Below, piece after piece: positions 8,075 through 18,324 of a stretch of DNA of 64,000 nucleotides. The stretch is taken from assembly GCA_015490795.1 (NCBI GenBank), contig WFXD01000004.1, positions 18,284-82,283 on the forward strand, given 5' to 3'. The position numbers were made by a program, and so were the translations under genes. The first letter of the stretch is position 1; every line of letters starts with the position of its first letter. This stretch comes from Gammaproteobacteria bacterium (GTDB lineage: Bacteria; Pseudomonadota; Gammaproteobacteria; Chromatiales; Chromatiaceae). The notes beneath the pieces were generated by a model. The model was not told where the DNA came from, made no database searches, and saw nothing but the letters and a program-made list of their open reading frames with translations.

Positions 8075-8389
8075 ATGTATGCCGTAATTCAAACCGGTGG
8101 CAAGCAGTACCGGGTTTCCCAAGGTGACACCTTTAAGGTTGAGAAACTTGGGGCCGATGAGGGTGCCAGTATTGAGTTGGACAAGGTGCTGATGCTTGCT
8201 GACGGTGAAAACATCACGATCGGGGCCCCTTATGTGGAGGGTGGCAAGGTAACGGCCACCGTTAAATCCCACGGTCGGGGTAAAAAAGTGAAGATTATCA
8301 AGTTTCGCCGGCGCAAGCACCACATGAAGCGTCAGGGTCACCGTCAATGGTACACCGAGCTTGAGATTACCGGAATCAGCGCAAGCTAA
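8075..8389 (+). CDS. rplU: 50S ribosomal protein bL21
   Basis: A 104-residue protein beginning [14 protein letters not shown], the bL21 signature, with the basic RNA-binding C-terminal half ([19 protein letters not shown]) that contacts 23S rRNA. The frame is open upstream from TTG 8069, but ATG 8075 matches the family N-terminus and has GGAG at 8064-8067, seven bases away. It is the first gene of an rplU-rpmA unit. Confidence 0.98.
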   Translation: MYAVIQTGGKQYRVSQGDTFKVEKLGADEGASIELDKVLMLADGENITIGAPYVEGGKVTATVKSHGRGKKVKIIKFRRRKHHMKRQGHRQWYTELEITGISAS

Positions 8390-8401
8390 AGGGGTTATAC
8401 C

Positions 8402-8659
8402 ATGGCACATAAGAAAGCAGGCGGCAGTACACGTAACGGTCGCGATTCAGAGTCAAAACGCCTTGGCGTAAAGGTTTATGGTGGTGAGAGCATCAAAGCG
8501 GGCGCCATCATTATCCGCCAGCGCGGCACCCATTTTCACCATGGTGAAAACGTAGGGATCGGCAAGGATCACACCCTGTTTGCCAAGGCGGACGGAAAGG
8601 TGCTGTTTCAGGTCAAAGGCCCCAATAACCGCAAGTACGTCAGTGTAGTCACTGATTGA
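8402..8659 (+). CDS. rpmA: 50S ribosomal protein bL27
   Basis: The 85-residue protein opens [16 protein letters not shown], the flexible N-terminal tail that reaches the peptidyl-transferase centre, followed by [22 protein letters not shown]. Length and sequence are standard. It lies 12 bp after rplU and is followed by a hairpin terminator at 8688-8715. Confidence 0.98.
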   Translation: MAHKKAGGSTRNGRDSESKRLGVKVYGGESIKAGAIIIRQRGTHFHHGENVGIGKDHTLFAKADGKVLFQVKGPNNRKYVSVVTD

Positions 8660-8687
8660 TCGGGCTTCCGGTTGCAGGATCAAAGAG

Positions 8688-8715
8688 AGCCTCGTCAATC
8701 GACGGGGCTTTTTTT
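8688..8715 (+). terminator. Rho-independent terminator/attenuator after rpmA
   Basis: Stem AGCCTCGTC (8688-8696) with GACGGGGCT (8701-8709, one G-U pair), loop AATC, then seven T residues (8709-8715). It lies between rpmA and obgE, so it should reduce read-through from ribosomal-protein genes into obgE. Confidence 0.85.
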
Positions 8716-8723
8716 ATTCTTAA

Positions 8724-9815
<1,092 letters not shown>

Positions 9816-9826
9816 AGTGTTGTGAG

Positions 9827-10951
9827 ATGACCTCCCGAGAGCAAATTTCTTCACACAGGCGCTGGGTCGTCAAGATTGGCAGCGCACTGCTGACGGGTGA
9901 TGGCAAAGGGCTGAATCGGCAGGCGCTGGCCTCCTGGGTCGCGCAGATGGCAGACTGGGTCGCGGAAGGTCGCGAACTGGTTCTGGTCTCATCCGGCGCA
10001 GTGGCAGAGGGGATGAGCCGCATGGGCTGGCAGCAGCGGCCAGCCACCATCCATGGACTGCAAGCAGCGGCGGCCATCGGCCAGATGGGGCTGGTGCAGG
10101 CCTATGAGACCTGTTTTCAAAAACATGGATTGCACACCGCGCAGGTGCTGCTGACGCATGATGACCTCACCAACCGGCAGCGCTACCTCAATGCACGCAG
10201 CACCCTGCGGACACTGCTGGCGCTGGGCGTGGTGCCGGTGGTGAATGAGAATGACACAGTGGCCAATGACGAGCTGCGCTTTGGCGATAATGACACCCTG
10301 GCGGCGATGGTGGCCAATCTGATCGAGGCGGACCTGCTACTGCTGCTGACCGACCAGGATGGGCTCTTTGACAGCGATCCCCGTTCCAGCCCCAATGCCA
10401 GGCTGATCAACGAGAGCCAGGTGGATAATCCAGAGCTGGATGGGTTTGCGGGTGGCTCCTGCACCGGGCTGGGCCGGGGCGGCATGGTGACCAAGCTGCG
10501 TGCGGCGCGGCTGGCTGCCCGCTCGGGTGCGGCAACCATCATTGCGCCGGGCGCGGGTGAGCGTATCCTGAACCGCATTGCAGCGGGTGAGGCGGTGGGT
10601 ACACTGCTGACCTCAAACCAGGAGCCGGAGGCGGCAAGAAAGCGCTGGCTGGCCGGTCACTTGCAGGTGCAGGGCAGGTTGACCCTGGATGCGGGCGCAG
10701 TCAAGGTGCTGTGCAACTCGGGTCGAAGCCTGCTGGCGGTTGGCGTCAAAGCGGTTGATGGCGGCTTTGTCCGGGGCGAGGTGGTCTCCTGCGTGGATGA
10801 GCAGGGCAGGGAGGTGGCGCGTGGATTGGCGAACTATAGCGCCCAAGAGAGCCGGCGCATTATGGGGCGGCCCAGCAGCGCCATCCGGGAGATACTGGGT
10901 TATGTGAATGAGGAGGAGCTGATTCACAGGGATAACCTGGTTCTGGTCTAA
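9827..10951 (+). CDS. proB: Glutamate 5-kinase
   Basis: Catalyses the first step of proline synthesis, phosphorylation of glutamate. The 374-residue product has the amino-acid kinase domain ([49 protein letters not shown]-like [12 protein letters not shown]) and a C-terminal PUA domain from about residue 275. A GTG at 9797 would overlap obgE by 19 bp; ATG 9827 gives the usual family length and is preferred. proA is not adjacent. Confidence 0.95.
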   Translation: MTSREQISSHRRWVVKIGSALLTGDGKGLNRQALASWVAQMADWVAEGRELVLVSSGAVAEGMSRMGWQQRPATIHGLQAAAAIGQMGLVQAYETCFQKHGLHTAQVLLTHDDLTNRQRYLNARSTLRTLLALGVVPVVNENDTVANDELRFGDNDTLAAMVANLIEADLLLLLTDQDGLFDSDPRSSPNARLINESQVDNPELDGFAGGSCTGLGRGGMVTKLRAARLAARSGAATIIAPGAGERILNRIAAGEAVGTLLTSNQEPEAARKRWLAGHLQVQGRLTLDAGAVKVLCNSGRSLLAVGVKAVDGGFVRGEVVSCVDEQGREVARGLANYSAQESRRIMGRPSSAIREILGYVNEEELIHRDNLVLV

Positions 10952-10971
10952 ACACTGAAACATCAGGCAAC

Positions 10972-10997
10972 AAAAAACCGGCAGCCGCCGGTTTTTT
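10972..10997. terminator. Bidirectional terminator between proB and rpsT
   Basis: A perfect 11-bp stem with loop AGCC. The core CCGGC/GCCGG is flanked by six A and six T residues, so it can terminate both convergent transcripts, proB from the left and rpsT from the right. Confidence 0.92.
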
Positions 10998-11022
10998 AAG
11001 ATACTGCCTGGGGTGAGCCAGC

Positions 11023-11283
11023 CTACAGCGCCTTGACCCGTGTATTCAAACGGCTTTTGAAGCGTGCCGCCTTGTTCTTGTGAATCAGGCCATTGTTGGC
11101 TGAACGGTCAATCAGAGGAACGGCCTCGTTATAGGCTGCCTGCGCCTCCTCTTTGTTGCCAGCGGCAACAGCGGCGAGAACCTTCTTGATGTAGGTGCGC
11201 ATCATGCTGCGGCGGCCTGCGTTATGTTGACGGTGCGTTTCCGCCTGACGGGCGCGCTTGCGTGCTTGTGCTGTATTAGCCAA
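11023..11283 (-). CDS. rpsT: 30S ribosomal protein bS20, TTG start
   Basis: The 86-residue protein reads (M)[18 protein letters not shown] and ends NTRVKAL, a standard bS20. The frame extends upstream to 11430, but the family start is TTG at 11281-11283 with a perfect AGGAG (11291-11295) seven bases before it. E. coli rpsT also starts with UUG, where the weak start is part of its translational autocontrol, so the feature appears conserved. The gene is divergent from murJ. Confidence 0.96.
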   Translation of the reverse strand: MANTAQARKRARQAETHRQHNAGRRSMMRTYIKKVLAAVAAGNKEEAQAAYNEAVPLIDRSANNGLIHKNKAARFKSRLNTRVKAL

Positions 11284-11323
11284 CTTCGGTCTCCTAGAAA
11301 TATGCCGAGGTGAAAGGCCGGGT

Positions 11324-11352
11324 ATTCTGCTGAAACCTCCGCGATTTGTCAA
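11324..11352 (-). promoter_or_regulatory. rpsT promoter
   Basis: On the minus strand a consensus TTGACA (11347-11352) is 17 bp from CAGAAT (11324-11329), about 40 bp before the TTG start. This fits a strong constitutive ribosomal-protein promoter. Confidence 0.75.
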
Positions 11353-11432
11353 ATAAATATCGCTATTGCCGGCAGAACGGGCAAGCTGCGCAAAGCGGAC
11401 AATGATTTCATCACTTAATGGTTCGGGCACCG

Positions 11433-11438
11433 TATAAT
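11433..11438 (+). promoter_or_regulatory. Possible murJ promoter (-10 element)
   Basis: A perfect TATAAT lies 38 bp before the proposed murJ start. No good -35 element is seen at the right distance, so an activator or a weak promoter would have to be assumed. Confidence 0.4.
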
Positions 11439-11476
11439 CAGGTGCTCTTTATTCCAAAATTATTGAGGGAAGACGA

Positions 11477-13015
11477 CTGGCCTCGCTGATCAAATCCACT
11501 GCAATGGTGGGTAGCAATACCCTGCTGTCACGCATCCTGGGGCTGGTGCGCGATCTGGTGTTCGCGCATGTTTTTGGTGCCAATGCGAATACGGATGCCT
11601 TCTTTGTCGCCTTCAAGATCCCCAACTTCATGCGCCGCCTGTTTGCCGAGGGGGCGTTCTCGGTCGCCTTTGTGCCGGTGCTGTCAGAGTACCGGGCAAA
11701 GCGCAGCTTTGATGAACTGAAGGGCTTCGTGGATCGGATGGCGGGCACCCTGGGTGCCGGGCTGCTTGCTGTGACACTGCTGGGGGTGATCGGCGCGCCG
11801 GTGCTGGTCACGCTGTTTGCGCCAGGCTTTATCGCCAAGGGTGAGTCGTTCGATCTGGCAGTGGATATGCTGCGGCTCACCTTTCCCTATCTCTTCTTTA
11901 TCTCGCTGGTGGCCTTTGCCGGCGGCATCCTCAATGCCCACAGCCGCTTTGGTGTACCCGCCTTTACCCCGGTGCTGCTGAATATCTCGATGATCAGCTG
12001 CGCCCTGTGGCTCTCGCCGCAGATGGAGACCCCGATCATGGCGCTGGCCTGGGGTGTGCTGATTGCCGGGGTGATCCAGTTCGTCTTTCAGATCCCCTTT
12101 TTGAACAAGCTGCGGCTACTGCCCAGACCGCAGATTGCACCCAGGGATGAGGGGGTGCGCCGGGTGGGGAAATTGATGGTGCCTGCCCTGTTTGGTGTCT
12201 CGGTCGGGCAGATCAATCTGCTGCTGGATACCCTGATCGCCTCGCTGCTGACGGCGGGCAGTATCTCCTGGCTCTACTACTCCGACCGGCTGATGGAGTT
12301 CCCGCTGGGTATCCTTGGGGTGGCGCTGGGGACGGTCATCCTGCCCAGTCTGTCACGCAAACATGCCGAGGCCTCCCCGCAGGCGTTCTCCAAAACCATC
12401 GACTGGGCGCTGCGCTGGGTGCTGTTGCTGGGGCTGCCCGCCGGGGTGGGTCTGCTGGTATTGGCGGGGCCGATGAATGCGACGCTCTGGTATTCGGAGG
12501 CCTTTAACGCGCACGACGTGGAGATGGCCACACGCAGCCTGATGGCCTATTCGCTGGGGTTGATCGGCTTTATCCTGGTCAAGGTGCTGGCTCCCGGGTT
12601 CTATGCCCGGCAGGATACCAAAACCCCGGTACGGATCGCGATTATCGCCATGGCCTCCAACATGGTGCTGAATATCATGCTGGTCTTCCCGCTGGCGCAT
12701 GCCGGGCTGGCGCTGGCGACCACGCTGTCGGCCTATATCAACGCCTTTCTGCTGTTTCGCGCACTGCGCAAAGAGGAGATCTATCAACCGGCGCAAGGCT
12801 GGCTGCTGCTGCTGTTGCGGGGGGCATTGGGCTGTGCCGTAATGGCCGGGGTGCTGCTCTGGGGGGCGGGTGATATTGAACTGTGGCTGTCGCTGACGAG
12901 CTGGGAACGGGTTGTGCGGCTGGCCTCCCTGATCGGCATCGCTGCGGCGGCCTATTTTGCAGCGCTGTTTCTGCTGGGGATTCGTCCGCGCCATTTTCAG
13001 AGCGCTAATGGCTGA
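11477..13015 (+). CDS. murJ: Lipid II flippase MurJ
   Basis: Moves lipid II across the inner membrane for peptidoglycan synthesis. A polytopic MOP-superfamily protein with about 14 membrane segments; family hallmarks are SNTLLSRILGLVRD, GANANTDAFFVAFKIPN and RRLFAEGAFSVAFVPV. The first ATG (11504) lies inside the conserved N-terminal helix. CTG at 11477 restores the family N-terminus (ASLIKSTAMVG aligns with the LLKSLAAVS of homologues) and has GAGGGA six bases upstream, so I chose this non-canonical start (512 residues). The end overlaps the convergent tesA-like gene by 11 bp. Confidence 0.9.
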   Translation: MASLIKSTAMVGSNTLLSRILGLVRDLVFAHVFGANANTDAFFVAFKIPNFMRRLFAEGAFSVAFVPVLSEYRAKRSFDELKGFVDRMAGTLGAGLLAVTLLGVIGAPVLVTLFAPGFIAKGESFDLAVDMLRLTFPYLFFISLVAFAGGILNAHSRFGVPAFTPVLLNISMISCALWLSPQMETPIMALAWGVLIAGVIQFVFQIPFLNKLRLLPRPQIAPRDEGVRRVGKLMVPALFGVSVGQINLLLDTLIASLLTAGSISWLYYSDRLMEFPLGILGVALGTVILPSLSRKHAEASPQAFSKTIDWALRWVLLLGLPAGVGLLVLAGPMNATLWYSEAFNAHDVEMATRSLMAYSLGLIGFILVKVLAPGFYARQDTKTPVRIAIIAMASNMVLNIMLVFPLAHAGLALATTLSAYINAFLLFRALRKEEIYQPAQGWLLLLLRGALGCAVMAGVLLWGAGDIELWLSLTSWERVVRLASLIGIAAAAYFAALFLLGIRPRHFQSANG

Positions 13016-13619
13016 GCAGTGGCTTAAGCCCCTTCCAGATATTGGACAGCAAAACAGGTTGCGCCGCCGCTGTGGGGTGCAGCCGGTCGGGCTGGAAGTG
13101 TCTGCTGCTGTCCTCCAGCCCCTGCATCAGGAAAGGCACCAGCGGGATCTCATTTTGCTGTGACAGTTTTTTGTAGAGGTGGTGAAACTGGCGGGTATAG
13201 CCCGCCCCGTAGTTTGATGGCAGCCGCATCCCGACCAGCAGCACCTTGCCCTGCTGCTGACTCAACTGGATAATCTGCTGAATATTTTTCCGTATGGCGT
13301 GCAGCGGCTGGCCGCGCAACCCATCGTTGACACCCAGTTCGAGAATGACAATAGCGGGCTGATGGCGCTTCAACAGCGGCTTGAGCCGGGCCAGCCCGCC
13401 GGCCGTGGTTTCACCGCTGATGCTGGCGTTGACGACGCTGTAAGCGTATCCGTGGCGCTTCAACCGCTGCCGCAGCAGGTTGACCCACCCCTGCTCCCGT
13501 CCTATCCCGAAGGCGGCGCTGAGGCTGTCGCCCAGTACCAGAATGGTCTCGCTGGCGGTTGCACAGGGGGGTGCTGCGGCCAGTGCAAAAATAATGAGTG
13601 TTCGATAGAACCATTTCAT
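13005..13619 (-). CDS. tesA: TesA-type SGNH esterase/acyl-CoA thioesterase
   Basis: The 204-residue periplasmic enzyme has a signal peptide (about 1-23), catalytic Ser in GDSLS (30-34), block II SISGETTAGG, block III GVNDG, and the C-terminal Asp-His pair in PDRLHPTAAAQ. This is the TesA/thioesterase I/lysophospholipase L1 family. As in E. coli it is divergent from the ybbA-ybbP ABC transporter, which supports the assignment. The natural substrate is uncertain. Confidence 0.92.
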   Translation of the reverse strand: MKWFYRTLIIFALAAAPPCATASETILVLGDSLSAAFGIGREQGWVNLLRQRLKRHGYAYSVVNASISGETTAGGLARLKPLLKRHQPAIVILELGVNDGLRGQPLHAIRKNIQQIIQLSQQQGKVLLVGMRLPSNYGAGYTRQFHHLYKKLSQQNEIPLVPFLMQGLEDSSRHFQPDRLHPTAAAQPVLLSNIWKGLKPLLSH

Positions 13620-13664
13620 GGTGTGATAATCCTACCCAGTTGATCCCTCTAAAATATAACCCGG

Positions 13665-14363
13665 ATGCCCCGTATGACAGCAGAAATCGTAGTCAATACG
13701 CAGAATCTACATAAACGTGTCATGAGCCCCGAGGGTGAGTTGACCCTGCTACAGGGCGTTGACCTGAGTATAGCCGCAGGTGAGACCGTTGCCATTGTGG
13801 GCGCCTCGGGGTCAGGAAAGTCGACCCTGCTGGGGCTGCTGGCCGGGCTGGATGAGCCTACCGAAGGCCAGGTCTCGATCGCCGGGCAGGATCTGTTTGC
13901 GCTGGATGAGGATGGCCGCGCCCGCCTGCGGGGTGAAAAGGTGGGGTTTGTCTTTCAGGCCTTTCAGCTGCTGCCCAATCTGACGGCGCTGGAGAATGTG
14001 ATGCTGCCGCTGGAGCTGGCCGGGCGGCACGATGCCCGGCAGGTGGCAGAGGAGGTGCTGCAACGGGTCGCTCTGGCAGAGCGCGCCAGCCACTATCCGA
14101 AGCAGCTCTCCGGTGGCGAGCAGCAGCGGGTGGCCATCGCCCGCGCCTTTGCGCCGCACCCGCAGGTGCTGTTTGCGGATGAGCCGACCGGCAACCTCGA
14201 CCGCCGCACCGGCGAACGCATCATCGACCTGCTGTTCCAGCTCAATGCCGAACAGGGCACCACGCTGGTGCTGGTGACCCACGATCCGCATCTGGCCGCA
14301 CGTTGCCAGCGCCAGCTGGAGCTGGATGAGGGGCAGCTACAGATGGAGCTGGAGCCATCATGA
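13665..14363 (+). CDS. ybbA: ABC transporter ATPase, YbbA (LolD-like) type
   Basis: The 232-residue ATPase has Walker A GASGSGKS (46-53), Q-loop VFQAFQLLPNL, signature LSGGEQQRVAIARA near 148, Walker B VLFADEPTGNLD and the H-loop THD. It belongs to the MacB/LolD class that powers mechanotransmission rather than classical transport. ATG 13674 is an alternative start nine bases later. It is co-transcribed with the permease ybbP through a 4-bp overlap and is divergent from tesA. Confidence 0.92.
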   Translation: MPRMTAEIVVNTQNLHKRVMSPEGELTLLQGVDLSIAAGETVAIVGASGSGKSTLLGLLAGLDEPTEGQVSIAGQDLFALDEDGRARLRGEKVGFVFQAFQLLPNLTALENVMLPLELAGRHDARQVAEEVLQRVALAERASHYPKQLSGGEQQRVAIARAFAPHPQVLFADEPTGNLDRRTGERIIDLLFQLNAEQGTTLVLVTHDPHLAARCQRQLELDEGQLQMELEPS

Positions 14364-16852
14364 ACCATTTTCCCCTTGCCCTGCGCCACCTCCATCGTGA
14401 ATGGCGCGCCGGGGAGCTGAAGGTGCTGGCCATGGCGTTGATCATCGCGGTGGCGAGCGTCACCTCGGTCAACTTCTTCACCAGCCGCATCCACCAGGCG
14501 CTGGCCGGGCAGGCCAATGAGCTGCTGGGTGGTGACCTGGTCTATCTCTCTGATCGCGCCATCAAGGCGCAGCGGGTGGCGCGCGCCACAGAGCTGGGGC
14601 TACAGAGCGCCACAACGGTGGAGTTCCCCACCATGGTGCTGGCGGGAGAGAGAAACCAGCTGGTGGCACTGAAGGCGGTCAGTGCAGGCTACCCGTTGCG
14701 TGGACAGAACCGCACCGCACCCAGGCTGTTTGCGGCGGATGCTGCGGTTACAGGCGGCCCGGCACCGGGCACGGTCTGGGGCGGCAGCCGCCTGCTGACC
14801 ATCCTGGGGGTGGATGTGGGGGAGAAGATCACTGTCGGCAATATTGATCTGAAGGTAGCCGCAGTGCTGACCAGTGAGCCGGACCAGTCCGAGGGGGTGC
14901 TGCTCAATATCGCCCCCCGGCTGCTGATGCATACCGATGATCTGCCTGACACCGGCCTGATCCAGCCTGCCAGCCGGGTGGTCTATCGCCTGCTGCTGGC
15001 GGGGGATGCGGAGGCCATTGGGCAGATCCGCCAGGAGTGGCAGCCAGGGCTGAGGCCGGGTGAGTCGCTGCTCGATGTGCAGGATGCCCGGCCAGAGGTG
15101 CGTACGGCGCTCAAGCGGGGCGAGCACTTTCTGGCGCTGGCGGCGCTGGTCAGCGTGCTGCTGGCGGGCGCGGCAGTGGCGATGGCGACCCGCCGCTTTA
15201 TCAGCCGGCACCTGGACAACTGCGCCATCATGCGCTGCCTGGGGGCGGAGCAGGCGATGATCAGCCGGCTCTATCTGATCCAGATGGCGGTGCTGGGGCT
15301 GCTGGCCAGTGTGGTGGGCATCTTTGTCGGCTATCTGGCGCAGTGGGGGCTGATGCTCTTTCTGGCGCCACTGGCAGGCATCGAACTGCCTGCCCCCAGC
15401 CTCTGGCCGGTCGCGCTGGGGCTGATTACCGGGATGGTGACGCTGCTCGGCTTTGCGGTGCCGCCCATCCTGCAACTGAAGAATGTCCCCACCCTGCGGG
15501 TGCTGCGGCGGGATCTGGGCGGGCTGCAGGCCAATGCCCTGTCGGCCTACGGTATCGGCATCCTGGCCTTTATGGTGCTGGTGCTGTTTCAGGCGCAAAA
15601 TCTGAAGCTGGCGGTTGCCATTGTGGCCGGTCTGCTGCTGGTGCTGCTGATGCTGGCGCTGGTGGCGGGCGGGCTGTTGCTGCTGCTGCGGCCACTGCGC
15701 AAAAAGGGTGGGGCCGCCTGGCGCTTTGGGGTGGTGAACATCTCTCGCCGGTCGGGCCATAGCCTGGTGCAGATGGTCGGTTTCGGGGTGGGGTTGATGG
15801 CGCTGCTGCTGCTGGCGGTGGTGCGGGGTGATCTGCTCAGTGAGTGGGAGAATCGTCTGCCCGCAGATGCGCCCAATCGGTTTCTGATCAATATCCAGCC
15901 CGATCAGCTGGAGGATGTGCGGGACTTTTTGCGCGCTGAGGGTGTCGAGCCGCCACTGCTCTACCCCATGGTGCGCGCCCGTCTGGAGCAGATCAATGGC
16001 AAGGCCATTGTGCCGGACGAGCTTAAAACCGACCGCGCCAAGCGTCTGGTGGCGCGTGAGTTCAATCTCTCCTGGGCAGAGGCGGTGCAGAGCGGCAATG
16101 CGGTCGTCAGTGGCAGCTGGTGGCAGCCGGGGGATTATGGCAAAGCTATTATCTCGGTAGAGCAGAGCCTGGCCAAAGAGCTGGGGCTGGGGCTGGGCGA
16201 TACCCTCACCTACAATGTGGCCGGAGAGCTCTTTACGGCCGAAATCAGCAGCCTGCGCCGGATCAACTGGGAGAGCTTCAAGGCCAATTTCTTTGTGGTA
16301 GCCCCCCCGGGGTTGCTGGATAAATATCCGGTCAACTACATCACCGGCTTCTATCTGCCAGCGGAGCAGCATGCAGTGCTGAACAGGATGGTGCAGCAGT
16401 TCCCCAATATCATGGTGCTGGATGTGGCGACCATCCTGAATCAGGTGCGTGATATTATCGAGCAGGTGATCATGGCGGTGGAGTATGTCTTTATCTTTAC
16501 CGTGCTGGCCGGGCTGATGGTGATGTATGCCACCATCCATGCCACGCTGGATGAGCGTATCCGCGAGGCCGCTGTGTTGCGCACCCTGGGTGCGCGGCGC
16601 AGCCAGCTGCTGAGCAGCATCATGCTTGAGTACACGGGGCTGGGGCTGCTCTCCGGTCTGGTTGGCGCTATCGCGGCCGGGGCCATCGGGATGGTGATTG
16701 CCAAACAGGTCTTTGATCTGGCCTATCTGCCGGGGCCGGCCCTCTGGCTGAGTGGTATGCTGATCGGTGCTGTCGGAGTGGGTGTGGCGGGAACGCTGGG
16801 TACCCGGTTTGTGCTGAATCAGCCGCCGTTGAAAACACTAAGAGGTGCATGA
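14360..16852 (+). CDS. ybbP: ABC transporter permease, YbbP type (FtsX domains)
   Basis: The 830-residue membrane protein begins with one TM helix (about 20-40), has a large periplasmic MacB-like domain, then two FtsX-type blocks of TM helices: about 255-480 (with an internal TM pair at about 400-445) and about 715-820 (FTVLAGLMVMYATIHAT, LRTLGARRSQL). This is the layout of YbbP, the partner of YbbA. Its substrate is not established; the link to TesA suggests lipid or acyl-chain release. Start overlaps ybbA by ATGA. Confidence 0.9.
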   Translation: MNHFPLALRHLHREWRAGELKVLAMALIIAVASVTSVNFFTSRIHQALAGQANELLGGDLVYLSDRAIKAQRVARATELGLQSATTVEFPTMVLAGERNQLVALKAVSAGYPLRGQNRTAPRLFAADAAVTGGPAPGTVWGGSRLLTILGVDVGEKITVGNIDLKVAAVLTSEPDQSEGVLLNIAPRLLMHTDDLPDTGLIQPASRVVYRLLLAGDAEAIGQIRQEWQPGLRPGESLLDVQDARPEVRTALKRGEHFLALAALVSVLLAGAAVAMATRRFISRHLDNCAIMRCLGAEQAMISRLYLIQMAVLGLLASVVGIFVGYLAQWGLMLFLAPLAGIELPAPSLWPVALGLITGMVTLLGFAVPPILQLKNVPTLRVLRRDLGGLQANALSAYGIGILAFMVLVLFQAQNLKLAVAIVAGLLLVLLMLALVAGGLLLLLRPLRKKGGAAWRFGVVNISRRSGHSLVQMVGFGVGLMALLLLAVVRGDLLSEWENRLPADAPNRFLINIQPDQLEDVRDFLRAEGVEPPLLYPMVRARLEQINGKAIVPDELKTDRAKRLVAREFNLSWAEAVQSGNAVVSGSWWQPGDYGKAIISVEQSLAKELGLGLGDTLTYNVAGELFTAEISSLRRINWESFKANFFVVAPPGLLDKYPVNYITGFYLPAEQHAVLNRMVQQFPNIMVLDVATILNQVRDIIEQVIMAVEYVFIFTVLAGLMVMYATIHATLDERIREAAVLRTLGARRSQLLSSIMLEYTGLGLLSGLVGAIAAGAIGMVIAKQVFDLAYLPGPALWLSGMLIGAVGVGVAGTLGTRFVLNQPPLKTLRGA

Positions 16853-16861
16853 GCAGCCATT

Positions 16862-17299
16862 ATGATCTCAGTCTGGGACAAGGTGAAGTACCAAAGGGTC
16901 GATGGTTTCGTCAGCGTCATTCTGCTGGGCAGCATTGCGGGGTCCATGGCGGCCTGGTACTACGATGCGGTTCCAAACCAGGTGCTGCTGATTACCATAC
17001 TGCCGATTGGCCTGGCGCACTGGTATAAACGAAAGCTGGAAAAACTGCTAAAGACATTTGGCGGCGCGCATGTTGAGGTTGATGACAAAGGACTCAGGCT
17101 GTCAAAGCCGGATCAGGGTTATGAGACCACAATAAAGTTTCATGAAATCACCGCGGTGGAGTCCTCCCGCTGGTTGTTCCTGGATAAAGCGAAGCTGACT
17201 CTGAAGCGCGACAGGGAGGTTGAGCTGGTTAATCTGTCTGACCAGGATTTGATTCTGGAGAAGATCAATGCCAATCGAAAAAAGCCTAAAAGATCCTGA
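16862..17299 (+). CDS. Uncharacterised small membrane protein with a possible PH-like domain
   Basis: I do not recognise this 145-residue protein. It has two predicted TM helices near the N-terminus (about 17-32 and 38-53, separated by AAWYYDAVPNQ), a basic stretch, then a beta-rich cytosolic part (VEVDDKGLRL, TTIKFHEITAVESSRWLFLDKAKLTL) resembling the bacterial PH-like domain often found after two TM helices. It ends in a Lys/Arg tail. It lies 9 bp after ybbP and its stop overlaps the hemH start (TGATG), so it is read in one operon with both. Function unknown. Confidence 0.75.
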   Translation: MISVWDKVKYQRVDGFVSVILLGSIAGSMAAWYYDAVPNQVLLITILPIGLAHWYKRKLEKLLKTFGGAHVEVDDKGLRLSKPDQGYETTIKFHEITAVESSRWLFLDKAKLTLKRDREVELVNLSDQDLILEKINANRKKPKRS

Positions 17300-18324
17300 T
17301 GGAGTGCCCGATGCTGCCCTATCAAAATCACCCTGTAATCGATAAATCCATCCCTGAGCGTCTGGGCGTTCTGCTGGTCAATCTGGGGACGCCTGATTCC
17401 CCCGCAACGGAGGATGTGCGCCGTTATCTGGCAGAGTTTCTGAGCGATACGCGCGTGGTGGAGACCCCTCGCTGGCTGTGGTGGTTTATCTTGAACGGCA
17501 TTATCCTGCGCACGCGCCCCAAGCGTTCGGCTGCGGCCTATGCCTCGGTCTGGACGGATGAAGGCTCGCCGTTGATGCGGGTCTCGCAGCGTCAGGCCGA
17601 GGCGTTGCAGCAGCAGCTTGATGATCGCATGGATCAGCCGGTCAGGGTGGTGCTGGCCATGCGCTATGGCAATCCATCCATTGCGGCCGGGCTGGATCAG
17701 CTGCGCCAGGCCAATGCCAGCCGGCTGCTGGTGCTGCCGCTCTACCCGCAGTATTGCGCGGCAACGACCGCCTCCATCTTTGATGCGGTGACCGCAGAGT
17801 TGCAACATTGGCGGCGCATCCCGGAGTTGAGGTTTATCAACCACTATCAGGATCATCCCGCCTATATTCGTGCGCTGGCCGATTCAGTGCGCACGGTGTG
17901 GGCGCGTGAAGAGCAGCCCGAACGCCTGCTGATGTCGTTCCACGGTATTCCCCAGGATTATGCCGATGGGGGTGATCCCTACCCGCAGGAGTGCCGCACC
18001 ACGGCATCGCTGCTGGCGGCAGAGCTGGAGCTGTCCGATGATCAATGGGCGGTCAGCTTTCAATCCCGCATGGGGCGCAAGCCATGGATTCAACCCTATA
18101 CCGACAAGTTGCTAAAGGCGTGGGGAGAGGAGGGGGTGAAGCGCGTGCATGTCATCTGCCCCGGCTTTGCGGCGGATTGCCTGGAGACGCTGGAGGAGAT
18201 TGCGGTTGAAAACCGGGACTACTTTCTCAAGGCGGGTGGGCAGTCGTACCACTATATCCCTGCACTCAACGAGTCGCCGGGGCATATCGAGTTGATGGCT
18301 GAGCTGGTGCAGCAGCACGCCTAG
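17299..18324 (+). CDS. hemH: Ferrochelatase
   Basis: Inserts Fe2+ into protoporphyrin IX, the last step of haem synthesis. The 341-residue product carries VLLVNLGTPDSP, the catalytic His in MSFHGIPQ, an SFQSRMGRKPW segment and the Glu-rich metal-site helix (CLETLEEI). ATG 17311 is an alternative start four codons in. The TAG stop lies within the left arm of the inverted-repeat element at 18321-18436. Confidence 0.95.
   Translation: MECPMLPYQNHPVIDKSIPERLGVLLVNLGTPDSPATEDVRRYLAEFLSDTRVVETPRWLWWFILNGIILRTRPKRSAAAYASVWTDEGSPLMRVSQRQAEALQQQLDDRMDQPVRVVLAMRYGNPSIAAGLDQLRQANASRLLVLPLYPQYCAATTASIFDAVTAELQHWRRIPELRFINHYQDHPAYIRALADSVRTVWAREEQPERLLMSFHGIPQDYADGGDPYPQECRTTASLLAAELELSDDQWAVSFQSRMGRKPWIQPYTDKLLKAWGEEGVKRVHVICPGFAADCLETLEEIAVENRDYFLKAGGQSYHYIPALNESPGHIELMAELVQQHA

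Noticed and set aside
14600..16540. Long minus-strand ORF (646 codons) opposite ybbP
   Set aside because: It is a shadow of the GC-rich ybbP frame: His/Gln/Arg-rich, low-complexity protein, no domain, no start context.
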